In this document: positions 1 to 11,700 of the stretch, one piece after another
How the letters are laid out: every line of letters starts with the position of its first letter
Position numbering within the stretch: position 1 is the first letter of the stretch
Assembly (NCBI GenBank): GCA_964036155.1
Contig: OZ038423.1
Coordinates: 50,607,249-50,671,248, forward strand
Origin: Diploscapter coronatus
Lineage: Eukaryota; Nematoda; Chromadorea; Rhabditida; Rhabditidae
Direction of reading: 5' to 3'
Length of the DNA: 64,000 bases
Made by a program: the position numbers and the translations under genes
Notes under the pieces: model-generated
Seen by the model: the letters and a program-made list of their open reading frames with translations, nothing else
What the model was told of the DNA's origin: nothing
Databases searched by the model: none

Positions 1-420
1 ACTTCTCCTAAAATTTTTCAGGAAAATCGATTTTCTGCAAAATATGCATATTTTGACTGTCATTTTTGACACTTTTTAACTTTAAGACTCCTTCCAGTTC
101 CAAACAAGTGGTTGATTCCCTAAACTAATATATTTTTAGAAAGTACATTCCATGACCAGTTCATCCTTTTTAAATTTTTCAAAATCTTTTATAGCAAAAA
201 AGTTTTCTTGGTACCCCCTGAGGGGTGCCAAATCGCAAAAATCATCAACTTTGACCCCCACCTAGCCCTGCCCACTTTTGGGGGCGGGACCTGATCTCCC
301 CATTTTTGTGATTAGGGTCCATGGGTGTATCCACCATATAAGTTTGGTTCGGATCCGAGACACTTTTGCAGTTGTCCGACCACTCTTTATATTTTGTTTG
401 GGTTATTCAAAGAATGCGTC
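1..420. repeat. Probable dispersed repeat, no gene
   Basis: No coding exon is visible. The stretch 205-400 is GC-richer than its surroundings and has runs such as CCCCTGAGGGG and ACTTTTGGGGGCGGGACC, which look like a transposon-derived dispersed repeat rather than a gene. It ends where a relic of the Hsp70-Kelch 5' flank begins at about 430, so it may be what broke that copy. No termini or target duplications were identified, and the element class is unknown. Confidence 0.35.
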
Positions 421-429
421 TTAAAATAA

Positions 430-660
430 AAAAATTGTACTGATTTAGGAAATAAATTCTGCATTCAGCCCAAATAAATTTTAAAAATCAATAATCATTA
501 GGAGCAAGGAAGTGAGCTTTTACATTGAAAGAGAATTGATAAGAGAAGTGATGTCGAATATTTTACGAGAAAAAATCTTATCACCAGATTTAGAAGTTTT
601 CGGTCCGCTATAAGATTCGTCATACTATCTAATGTCCTCTTATTCATTCTTCTATCAAAT
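430..660 (-). pseudogene. Relic of the Hsp70-Kelch gene 5' flank
   Basis: This stretch aligns along its length with the upstream flanks of the two Hsp70-Kelch genes (about 15705-15930 and 19113-19340). Shared blocks include AAATAAATTCTGCATTCA, AGCTTTTACAT and ATAAGATTCG, and the spacing is similar. In the intact copies the Hsp70 start codon lies about 30 nt below this block. Here that position is replaced by the unrelated repeat at 1-420, so no gene remains. It is more diverged than the other two copies are from each other, so it is an older duplicate. Confidence 0.6.
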
Positions 661-1530
661 CTGGTGCTCAAATCGGAATATGCTAATTTGAGGAGAAATG
701 AATATTGAAAAGTAAAGAGAATTTTCCTTCTTAAAATAATGACTTAGAAGTGAAGTAACCCTATTTAGGCGGACATTATTTGAGTTGAGATTCCGTATCG
801 GGAATATACCAATTAAAATTAAAAATAAGTGAGAAAAAAGAAAAGTGACCATTCATGGAAGACGAGCATTGATAACTGAATGAGAAGGATAAAGAATTTG
901 GCAAATGTATCTTTAGGTTACTTGCTCGTCATTTTCTGTACCTTTTCATGCAATTTCTTTTTTCGTTGACTATGTAGGTGATACTTTCAAAAGGCCTTTG
1001 GATTAAAATTGTCTTCACATTTATGATCGTAATTTAGCAAGTCTGAATGAAGTAGAGAATTGAACGGGATCTAGGTTGGGGAAAAATTAAAATTTAGAAC
1101 TTCACAGGCTTATATTATAGTGATCAGATTTGAAAGACCATTAAGTAGACACAGCAGAAGTAGATGAAATGATGTCGATCACTTTACCAGGTGCTTAATA
1201 ACGCACAAACCTAGGGAGGACTTAAGTCAGAATGATCGTGCAATCAACCTCCTATAATATTTCCTTCACAATTTGATATAGATTTCGGGGTGTCGGAATG
1301 ACTTTTGAAATTTGACCCCCGGACCCCGGTACCCGAACCTGGACTTGAAAACTTCGGGAAAGCCCCAAAATCATGTTCTCCAGGTCGAATATAGGTAGAA
1401 AACACTCAGAAGCTCCTTCAGAGACGAATTTGGTATCTCTGGTCCGACTTCTTCCTTGAGATCGTCGAATATTACAGAGAATCTGTTTTAAATAAATAAA
1501 ATAAAAAAATAAACAACTATTCTTTCAAGG
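661..1530. other. Non-coding, no gene seen
   Basis: No exon-like open stretch with conserved content was found. A locally GC-rich patch at about 1285-1380 (for example CCCCCGGACCCCGGTACCCG) resembles the patch at the window start and is probably another repeat fragment. Short ORFs here have no recognisable domain. Confidence 0.4.
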
Positions 1531-1701
1531 GGTCCGTTCATACTTTAGTTGCAATGCAACTTGCAATTTGCAACTCGCTTGAAATAGCATGAGGAATCAG
1601 GAGAGCACAAAAATGGTGCAATCACGCTCTCTTCACTTCCCATGCTATTTCAAGCGAGTTGCAAATTGCAAGTTGCATTGCAACTAAAGTATGAACGGGC
1701 C
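1531..1701. repeat. Foldback element with 61-bp inverted arms
   Basis: Bases 1531-1591 and 1641-1701 are reverse complements over about 61 bp with one visible mismatch (GGTCC versus GGGCC at the outer end). The loop is about 49 bp, and the arm contains an internal GCAATGCAACTTGCAATTTGC motif. Near-perfect arms suggest a young foldback or MITE-like insertion. A short ORF crosses it, but only by chance. No other copy was seen in the window. Confidence 0.8.
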
Positions 1702-2242
1702 CAAAAAAAGAAACTGGCCTAATTTTTGGAAATTTTGGGATTCCCTCGCCGTTTCTTGAGCAGATTTGGGCAGGCAGAGGGTATCGGAGGTCTGGAACGA
1801 TGGGAAATAATTTTTCCAAAAAGAAATAACAAAAATAATCGACAAAAGTCCGAAGAAAACGCGAAATTCGAAAAAGGAAGGAAACTGCTAACATAGCAGT
1901 ACGGTAGCGTCGACCCCCGCTCACTTTGCCCATTTCCATGCGGCGCCCTTTTCCTGCGTTTAGAAAATCCTTTGTTAATGGACCCGATAACGTGGAGCGA
2001 TAAATGACCTAACTCGTACATATTGTACAAATTCAAGTCTCTGAAAACGCTCACACATTTCAACTTTGATGTTTCAGAGTACTCAAACAGGATCAAGGTG
2101 ATTATTTTGAATGTTCGGAGTTTCTTTTTTAATTGAAAAGGCATTTATTATTTTGTCAATCTGGTAAATTTTGAAGGAAAATATGCTGAACTTTTACACA
2201 CGAAAATTTGTACTTTCCAAAGAACGGATAAATTGTTTTCAG
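1702..2242. other. No gene seen; possible intron of the RECQL5-like gene
   Basis: No helicase-core exon was found on the plus strand here, although the exon starting at 2243 needs upstream coding sequence. Either this is part of an intron longer than 2.2 kb running in from outside the window, or it is the broken 5' edge of a gene fragment. Confidence 0.3.
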
Positions 2243-3761
2243 GCCAAGAAGGGGTTGAGTGACTATGCGAAAGATATCCAGATTAAGGCTCTGCAGACTG
2301 AGTTCGAGAAAATGATCGAGGACTGTGAAAAGGTATGGATGCGATTTCTAATTAGTGAGTTTTAGTTTTTTGTCCAATGCTGTCAAAATTGAATGCTCCT
2401 AATAAACTATTTTAATTTTCGTTTTTTATAATTTAACTAATTTGCAGGAATGTATTTTCAAGCATTAAATAATTGTTATTTTTAGACCGAATGCAGACAT
2501 AAAACGATGGCCTCGTTCTTCAATGAATCCGACCTGAAGAAGTGCTTGAAGAACTGCGATTTCTGCCGAATTCCCGAGCAGGTCAGCCAACAGGCAATGC
2601 GCTCAAAACGGTAAGAGATTTTGGATAGGTTTTTCCTATTTGTAGGTGGAGATTTAATTTATTCTGTCATTTCAGCAACGTCAAGAGAGTCTGTACTCAC
2701 GAAGTCAGCGACAAAATGGAGAAGCTCGTGAATCATTCGGATATGAGCCAAGGTATTTTTGCTCTAATAAATATTGATCAAAGCTTTTTTCAGGCAAAAG
2801 GAAGAAGAGGAATACTCTGGATTCGAGAACAAGCTGGAGAGAATGGAAAAAGAGGAGGCTGCCAGGCTAAAAACTGTTGTTCAGATAGGGAAATTTGAAA
2901 TAACTCGTTGAAAAATATGCTATTCCTATCATTTTATAAAATTCTTCTAAATCACTTTGAATTTTATTATAAATTTTCAGGGCGAATTCGAACGTCGTTG
3001 CAAAGCGCGTGAATTGGCAAATGGAGGAGATGCGAGGAAAGTGCGTCGAGTCACTCACCATTGTTGTAAGTTTTTATTTAACAAATCATAATTTGAACAG
3101 AAGTATCTTATACTCGACACAACGAAGTTAATTCCAATGTCAAATAGCAGAAAGCTCGTGAAATGATGAAACTGATATTCATGTTCAGACTGACACCGAT
3201 TAATTGTGTGCCGATGTAAAAATGCCACTCAATTAGATTACCTGATTATCTATTATTTAAGCTATTTTATTCAGCGTCGTGAAGCGATAGTTCGTACAGT
3301 CATACAGGCTCTGGACGACAATTCCTCCCAGACAGGCAGCCAGCTGACATCGAATACAACTCCTGCTATTTGCAGTCCAAGACACTCAGCTCCTACAACC
3401 ACAAGGCTGCACAGTCGTATGTTGTTTTTATTTAATTCTGGGAGTGTCCAGTACAGTGCGAAAATGACTATTTTGCCGATCAGCACTAGTTTATTTGTAC
3501 TGCTAATATTTCTGATCTTACCCATCAATTTCATAGCTTTTATTGGTATCATGATTTATAATAAAATGACCCATTTTCCAAATATTCTAACCTGAGATTG
3601 GTTAATTTCGAATATAACTTTGACTTTACTACTTTACTACCGTCTATCTATAAGTTTATCTCTGAAAAGCGAGTGAAATTCTTTGATTTCAGCTGAGTGC
3701 AATCAAGAGCGCGACAAAACATGGAACGGAATACGATTCCTCTTCTGCTTCAGTCACTTGA
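2243..3761 (+). pseudogene. RECQL5-like DNA helicase, C-terminal part only
   Basis: The exons encode the region of RECQL5 after the helicase core. Exon 2243-2332 is followed by 2486-2610, which holds the Zn-binding pattern (CRHKTMASFF, then KKCLKNCDFC). Next come an exon from 2676 to about 2752 and acidic or charged exons from about 2794 and from 2981. Exon 3275-3416 carries LTIVRREAIVRTVIQALDDN across its junction, resembling the RECQL5 KIX helix. It is followed by ADIEYNSCYLQSKTLSSYN and, after an intron, SAIKSATKHGTEYD and a TGA at 3759-3761. The helicase domains (DEAD box) are absent from the 2.2 kb upstream. Between QALDDN and ADIEYN near 3330-3350 the homology changes frame with no GT-AG intron to explain it, and the exon from 2794 also joins poorly. 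It is either a real gene extending left of the window with a sequence error, or a decaying fragment. Confidence 0.55.
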
Positions 3762-4463
3762 CAACGATGAAACAATGCACTGATATTCTCAATAAGAGTT
3801 TCATTGATTTCATATTGTGACACCATATAATATCAGATAAAATATGTAGAAAATTGTTGAAGGTCGATTTGTCAGAAAAGAAGAAATGGTGTGATAGTAG
3901 AAATCTAGCTACGAGATACATATGTGTTGAGGTAATCATAATAGAAAATGAGACAGACTACAAATTATGGATTTTTATGATGAGAATTCTTACGAACCTT
4001 TGGATCTTACTTTATAAGGCTTAGTTCATAGTTCGCGGGCTTTTTGGAAAATAGTATGACTCAGACACAAAGCCCGCGAACCGCGTCCTTCAATCCGCTG
4101 AGAGGAAAAACATTTGTTGCACTCTGTAGATTTTAATTTTCGATTTTCCACTTGAAATATGCGCTGATTTCTCTACATCGAAAATTCGTGTGATTTAGTT
4201 AGTTTCAAGTAATCAAGCTTTAGCAAGATTTCTGTTGCATCAATTGTATTTGATCAAAAAAGTTATGTCAACTAGATTAGTTATTCACAATAGTCCTTTC
4301 AAATTGAAAACATTTCTCTCAATAACTATAAAATTGACAACTAGTTGAGATGCAATAATCTAAGCTATGACAGAATGAGTTTTAATAAGTATATTTCGTT
4401 ATTCTTATCGAAAACTATTTCAAAGAATACTTATTTCAGTTGTAATTATTTCTCACCACTACT
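3762..4463. other. Intergenic, between convergent genes
   Basis: This lies between the RECQL5-like tail (+) and the end of Hsp70-Kelch gene 1 (-). No exon was found. Bases about 4380-4460 match the 3' flank of the other Kelch genes (near 16190 and 50310), including ATACTTATTTCAGTTG-type sequence. They are therefore the 3' flank of gene 1 rather than independent sequence. Confidence 0.5.
4031..4081. repeat. Short perfect hairpin (13-bp arms)
   Basis: GTTCGCGGGCTTT at 4031-4043 is the exact reverse complement of AAAGCCCGCGAAC at 4069-4081, with a 25-nt loop. It is GC-rich in an AT-rich setting. It could be a small repeat or a structured 3' end, and nothing else supports an RNA gene. Confidence 0.6.
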
Positions 4464-4618
4464 GGGCTTGGACTCAAGTTCAATTTACAACTCTTGTAAG
4501 TTGAAAATTTACAGCCCTTGTAAGTGAATTTTCCATAGTAAATTGGGCAATTTACAACATAGTTTACGAGCCTTTTAGTCAGTTACAAGGGTTGTAAGCT
4601 GAACTTGAGTCCAAACCC
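4464..4618. repeat. Foldback element in the 3' flank of Hsp70-Kelch gene 1
   Basis: Arms of 36 bp at 4464-4499 (GGGCTTGGACTCAAGTTC...) and 4583-4618 pair with about 3 mismatches. The interior carries further TTTACAA/TTGTAA-type inverted motifs. Comparison with the paralogous 3' flanks at about 16205-16245 and 50335-50375 shows these sequences continuous at this point (TCATCACTTTTGAATGTCTTCGAG). The foldback is therefore an insertion specific to this copy. Confidence 0.75.
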
Positions 4619-4743
4619 TGAATGTCTTCGAGGATTGTCTGTATCATGTTTATTGGAATTTTTAATAATAGTCAAATAAAGATAAAACTCATAAAATATA
4701 ATATGCCGAATAAAAGGGCTACATGGTATTAAACTGGATTATT

Positions 4744-5785
4744 CTAATTTAGTTTTCCGACTTCTCGCCATTTATTCGTTTGTGGATCGTATTCCTCGAT
4801 TGAATTACGATTATTTTTTTGAGATCTAAGTTAACAAATATTTGGTATAAAGAAATGCAAAATCTCAGCTCACCCTCCGATTGCATACAATTTCGCGTTA
4901 GTGACAATAAGCGAATGACAATTTCTTGCATAATTCATATCAGCGATTCGAGAAATTCCACTGTCAACTGAAGCTGAGGGGTCGAAACACAGACAGGATT
5001 TTAATGTATCAATACCACTAAATATATAATGATACATTATTTATCATAAAAAATTAACGACTTCCATCCTCCAGTTATGTAAATTCTTCCATTTAGCGAC
5101 CCCACTCCGAAAGAATCTCGTTTTTCTGGAATCTCTCCAACTTTAACCCATTCCCGCTCATTGTCTGATAATCGATATATCTTTTTATCCCATCCATCAA
5201 TAACTGAATACCCATAATTATAATAATGAATATGCTATAAATGTGACCGTATAAAACTCCATCGCATGCTATTGTTTGAATCACTATAGTTTTCAGTGGA
5301 AATGTCGGTCCTGTTTGCCATTGTCCATCTATTAAGACCTGAATAAATTATTTCATCATGGTCTTTCATTCGATCTTTTTACATCAACACGATCCGTGCC
5401 TCCACCCAAATAATACAATTTATTTTTGAAATAGGACATAGATGCATATTGACGCCATTCAGGAGGATTTGGACCTGCAAAATTCTCTGAATCGATCATT
5501 CATGTATTTATTGATAAGACCTCTTGAAAGTTGTCCAGTATTCAAGTCATATATTTCAAATGATTTATCTTCGCTTTTAATTCCAAAAATCTGAAATTTG
5601 AAAAATTATTCAAAATAATGAGCATAAGAATTTACTTTATTCTTTGTAGTTGCTACTTCACCTGGCATATACCAATAATGGAAGTTTGCAATCACTTCGA
5701 CTGAGCAGGTAAATGAATTGAACAAACATATCCTTCCTTCACCTTCGCCATTATTTGAATATAAACCTAAATTATTACGAATCGT
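4744..5785 (-). other. Kelch propeller unit 3 of gene 1
   Basis: This is the final propeller, with the same exon plan as unit 1: [79 protein letters not shown] and [16 protein letters not shown], then TAG at 4744-4746. It is joined to unit 2 through an intron that contains the hAT-like element at 5813-6775. Removing that intron joins TTTTATT to GTTTATATTC in frame. Confidence 0.62.
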
Positions 5786-8700
5786 TTCAAAGTCTCTTAT
5801 TTAGCTTTCAACTAGGGACCGCCAGCCATTTTGCCAAATTCACTCTGGCACTATGTTTTCTACATTTTTCAGGGGCTGAGGTGCCCCTCTAAACATTCTC
5901 ACCGAAAAAACCGCGAAAAAATACGTTACTGACAAAAAAAAATGATAAAAATTAACGCGAAAAATCGGCAAAATCGCTCCTTTTCGTGGACAGGGGAAAG
6001 GGGCGTGGCCTATCTGCAAAAGACACTATGCCGCTCGTTTCCCCTTTCCTTCTCCTGCCTTTGGAGATTTTTTTCTCTGCACTCTCTTCCATTTCAGCAT
6101 TGGTTTCTTTTATATTTTCGCGGATTATCAGGATCTCAGCCGCGCGTCCTAGGATTTTTCTGATTTTTTCACTGAAGACAGACAATTGATCGACTAATCA
6201 AAATATAAAATAAAAAAATATGTGCCTTTCAAAATATGCCTACAGTGATCAAATTTAATGAAGACAAAAAAATGGTCATTTTGAAATTAATTTTAAAAAT
6301 ATTTTTTGATAAAATTTCGTTTTTTTCTTTCGAATAGCATAATTAGCGAGTATCAAATTTTATTTTAGTCAAGATTTCAGACGATTTTAACGATCCCTTG
6401 TCAAGATACAGTACCCCAAAGGCGAGCATATATTATTGGCTCGGAAAAAGTTACGCGTCCTAGGATTTTTCTAATTTTTACATATGTTGTACATGTCAAC
6501 TAGGTGTACCGATTCATCAAAAAAAATTAAATGTACCTTTTTTATAACTCGAAATATTAGCATTGCCATAATTTGACGCGCATTTGCGGACTTTTTTCGC
6601 ACCCCGATCAATAAATCGATATCACCACGTGAAAGAGCGGTATCGAATTGTATAGTGGGTATCGATCAACTATGAAAAACAAAAATAAAACAAAAAATAT
6701 TTGCGATAATCGAAAGGGTTATCGACTATGGACAATATTGAATCCAGTGAAAGGGGCGGGGCTTGGCGGTCCCTACTTTCAACATAATTTCTTACAATAA
6801 AATAAAATTTTATGTGAATTATTGAATGAATTAATGTTTCCAACTTCACGCCATTTATTCGTTTGTGGATCGTATTCCTCGATTGAATTGCAAAAATTTG
6901 TTATATGATAGCTTTGAAATCTAGGTTAACAAATATTTGGTATAAAGAAATGCAAAATCTCAGCTCACCCTCCGATTGCATACAATTTCCCGTTAGCGAC
7001 AATGAGCGAATGATTCATTCTTCCATAATTCATATCTGCGGTTCGAGAAATTCTACTGTCAACTGAAGCTGAGGGGTCGAAATACAGGCAGGATTTTAAT
7101 ACTTCACCATCACTAAATATATAATGGCATATTATACTACACTCCGATAAAATACCATAAATGTGCTATGCTTGCTTAGCGACTTGCTTTCCTCATATTC
7201 AACGTGGTGGTTCTGCGCTCTAGCGCCAACCACTTTTCGCAAAAGGCGAAAAAAACGAAAAGTGTTCAGTTTGCTTGTGTGAGCTCCTTACGGAGTGGTC
7301 GCTTTCCCTTTTTCGCGGAATTATCGATTTTATCGAAATTCCAGCTTTTCTCTTCAGTCCCGTACGGTTCTGCCGAACCGGGATGATTCCCTTCAGTTCC
7401 TTGACGGTTCTATCGAACCGGAACAATCCTCTTCTTTCCCTTCGTCTCATGGCCTCGAGACAGGAAAAATTTTAGGATGAAATCCAGTTCGCCTAAATTC
7501 GGCTCTCCTACAATCAGCGGTGTTAGAGCGGATCAACTTCCCAATCAGCGCTTCTAGTCATCTCTACGGTTCTGCCGAACCGGGATGATCTCCTTCAGTC
7601 CCTTATCGGTTCTACCAAACCGGGACGATTGCCTTCATCCCCTTCGTCTCGCATTACCTCGAGACAAGGAAGATTTTAGGATAAATTTCATTTCTCCTAA
7701 AATTCGGTTTTCCACTTTCCGCCCATTATCAGCGAATTTCGTCAGTTTCTGATTTTCCGAAACAACTGGTGCCGATGTCAGCGTTCGCCTTCAGTTACTC
7801 GACACCAGGTGGCCTGTTCTGTTGCATTCTGAAACTTGAATAATGATTGACGTCGAAAAGACCACGTTTTGCCTGGTTGCTGCATGGAAACAACGTCTTC
7901 AAAAATTTGAAATCATTTATTGTAACAATTCTGCGCCTCTACACTTTTCAGCTGTCTCTACGCAGCAGAGTGACAGTCGTCAGAGAGACGCAGACTCTGC
8001 AATTTCTTCGAGGCCTAAAGTCCGGAACTTCTACGATCAGCGGTGCTCGAGTGGATCAACTCCCTGATCGGGTTAGAGCAGTTTAATTTTCTCTTTCAAA
8101 ATGAGAATTAAAAGTGGATTCATGATGGTCAGCCTAAAATCTCGATTTGACACGGCTTCAATCCGAACTTCAAAAAACACTCAATGATTCTGTTCAAATG
8201 TTGGAAAATAGCGAGTCCTTAAACAGACTTTCAATCATCCTAAAAACATGAAAAATGCGATCATGAACCTGATTGAAATATTCTAGAAAATTCTTTGCTG
8301 AAGAATTAGAATTATCTCTATTTTTCAGTGCTCAGACATTGTCTGACGGGCTCCTCGATGCAATTCGCTCCGAGGGGGTGGCACGTCAGGATGACGGGAC
8401 GACAGCCGAACCAACGGCGTCGACCGGAATGGCCGGTCAAAGGTACGAAAATTCCTTAAAATAAAAGTACCAAAATGTCTTGGCAGGGAGAAGTCAGTAC
8501 TTTGCTAGGATGTCAGTCTGAGCAAATTCCTTCTAGTTTTGTTCTCTAGAATTAAGCAGCCCAGGATACTAAAATTTCTTGAGAATCGGCACTCCTCAAT
8601 AGGCCCGCGTTTTTCACGCAGCTCTTTTCGAATGATTGCAATTGTAGCGCGTCTACGAATTCGCAGAATTTTGGTTGCTGCAATTTCTGATTTCTTCTAG

Positions 8701-11700
8701 CAATAATTGCTTTATCAAGCAGAAATCTCTTTGAAAATGAAATTTTACGGCACAATTATCTGGCCGCTACTAGAAATTAACCTTTCGGTTCTAACAATTA
8801 CTGTAGTTCCCTAGACAGGGATCAAAGCAGGCTCTTTGTTTTCCGATGAGTCTTGTCATAGCGTCTCTCCATGCGTTAGGAGTAGGATTATTATCACGCT
8901 AGATCTCATGCATCTGAGTGAGACAATTCTCGTTTGAAACTCGGCCTTTCTCGTCATAGCTGTTCAGCATTTCAAATTATCACCTGAGGTTTCTTCAAAC
9001 AATAGGTCGCTACGCTTGAATCTTCTAGAGAGATACTCCAATTCTCTTGACTCTAATTTAGAGTTGTTAGATCACCTGTCTAGTTTCTGCGCTGAAGTTG
9101 AGAATTAGGACCAGTTCCTTCAGCCCCAAATAAGTGGGAAAACAGACAGTCTAGATCCTGATATTACCAGCTTCTCATTAGCCTAGAATGAAACAACTCA
9201 TATTTTTGGCGTAGGAAATGTTCACTATTGCAAGACGCAAACAGAATTCTAATCGCTAGCAGATAAAGTTTTTCGTTTTGTTGAAAACTACTCTGAAGGA
9301 CGACGAAATCAATAAACTTGGATAAAAAGATCCTTTCTTCAGAAAATAAGCGATTTTAGCCAAAATCCTTAGGCTATTCTTTCCCCTTGCTCACGCAAAC
9401 AGAATTAGTAATTTTTTCACGGCTTCGATCAGAAGCAAGACACATTGGAATGATAGTTTTAAAACATGTCATGTGAAAATCCTTCAAAAATTCTGCTTTC
9501 GCAAATCGTTAATTTTAATCAGACAGATTCCACCGGGAGCAATGCCTTCTCCAATGATAGTCCACTTTATCAAAGTCCTTTGAATGTTTCGAATTTCTAA
9601 CGCTTTCAATCAGATTCAAAATCTTGCTAGTTTGACAAGTCGTCTGAAGCAAAAGTCAATTCGAGTGACAATTCTACAACTTGCCTAGGAGAAGCCTCTC
9701 GTATTCTCTCTTGATGGGCTAATTCATTTGCACAGCTGATGAGATGTTGAGTTATCATGAATTCAGTCTGAGGAAGAAGCTCAGATTTTGAACTGCTCTA
9801 AAACATTCTTAGGCACTCCGGGTCGCATAATTGATCTGATTCTCACTGCTATCTTCTTATCTTATCTAGGATAAGGATTTTCAATGGATCATCTTGAGAA
9901 CGCGACTTTTCACAAATCAATACTGAACTCTGTCGCTAATCAGAAGGATACCCTTCTCTTTGCAAGTAACTCGTAACTAGAGGATTATATTGCAGTCAAG
10001 GCTTCTGGATCTGATAAGCTCTTGTTAGAAAATATTCTAGAACTCTAGATATATGTAGAGCGCGATACATGTCTTTCCTTTCACACAGATTGGCGGCAGT
10101 GCTTGCTGTTTAGGAATACTTGTTCTTTATAAAAGATCTCATATGCTAACCTCGGCTGGTTTCTCTTGAACTGATAAGGCTCATAGCCTAATTTTCGAGC
10201 TTTAGTATTTGGATTTTCCCATTCGGGGCATTTTCGTTAGGCTCAATCTTGATTCATTATAGTACGCCTAATGGACGATAGGATGAAATGAGCAGCTCCT
10301 TACGCTGATAGCATATCATTTCACTAATGAGCTCTCAATAGTGGCATTTCTCTTGAACTAAAGTCTAACCTAATCTAGGTTATTTCCTTCTCGGGTACTA
10401 GAGATTGAGAATAATGTTACGATATAGTACTCCTACTTATTCGAGAATAGATCGAAATGGGAAATATTTCCCTAGTGACACTCATTTCTTATCAAAGATG
10501 GCTCAATAGAAGAATTTCTCTTAATTCCAAGACTGATCCAGGAACTACTTCTCGGATACCGGAGAACAGAGAAGAATGTAGAAAAGATTCAACTTCTTCG
10601 GATAACTTTCTCTGTCTAATTCTCCATTAGCAAAGTCTCCTTCGAGCCAAACAATAGATTCCATTGGATAAAACTTCCGCGCATCGCGTAACGAAGTAAA
10701 GTCTTGATTGATAAAAGATCCTCTTCCTCTATTATGAGCGAATCTCAGAGTTATAAATATTATCACTCTAGCCGCTAGAAGAAGTCAGATATAAAGCCCT
10801 GTCAAGATCTCGTCTTCCTTTCTATACAGAAATCAGTAGACATTAAGCTTTTTCGTTTTGATGAGCGAAATCTGATCCTTCTTCATTCATTTAACTTACG
10901 GCCAGGAAAGATTGGAAGCTTAGCAGCTCTAGCTTGAGATGGACATAATTGAATTGTCTGATAATCCCTATTCTCACATTGGGATTTGCCTTTTAGGCCT
11001 AGCCTATCAAATATGTCAATTTCTGACAGGCAATTATATGAATTCATCTAGTGCAAATTACAAGAACGGTTACACTAATTTCGCCCGAATAGATGACAAA
11101 TCGTCTGGTTCTCGAATCTTTTCACGGAAACAGCTTTCCTAGATTAGGTCAAGCGCGTTTAACCCTCAGTGCTGAGAATATGCGTCGAACCAGCACATTT
11201 ATGGTATTTTATCGGAGTGTAGTATAATTAAATATTATACAAGATTTATTGAAGTATAATATATATTATACACACGGAGATAAAATACCATAATATTCCC
11301 AAACGAAAGTAGAGATGACTTTCTCCCGCCATCCCAAAACTCACACTTCGGTTAAATTCGCTTTTTTCAGAGCAGCCGATTCTGTCTTCTGCACAACTTC
11401 TGGAAATCATCAGTTCCTTCAGTCGTCTCAAATGGAAATGATTCATGAACATTAAATCTTTTCTTTGAGGGAGAACATTATTGTTCAAATTGGTTCGTTG
11501 AGATTGACCTTTTGAACAGATCCTGTTCGGTTTGTTTCTTCACTTGAGCACAAGCGAAGAGTTCCACGAGTTCATCTCCTCACTCTTTCGTATTGTCGCT
11601 CACACAAGCAAACTGAACACTTTTAGTTTTTTTCGCCTTTTGCGAAAAGTGGTTGGCGCTAGAGCGCAGAACCACCACGTTGAATATGAGGAAAGCAAGT

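Larger units (their letters stand above)
7131..11228. mobile_element. About 4.1-kb inverted-repeat element in a gene 1 intron
   Basis: The ends 7132-7167 (ATTATACTACACTCCGATAA...) and 11192-11228 are perfect or near-perfect inverted repeats of about 36 bp. Subterminal sequence at the left end (7163-7285, including GCGCTCTAGCGCCAACCAC) is repeated in inverse orientation at the right end of the adjacent small element (about 11605-11727), so the two belong to one family. No long ORF or transposase motif was found, so this is a decayed or non-autonomous element. The host intron continues on both sides (to 7130 and from 11790). Confidence 0.72.

Noticed and set aside
5942..6189. Overlapping frames at 5942-6189
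   Set aside because: They lie inside the hAT-like non-autonomous element and match no transposase.
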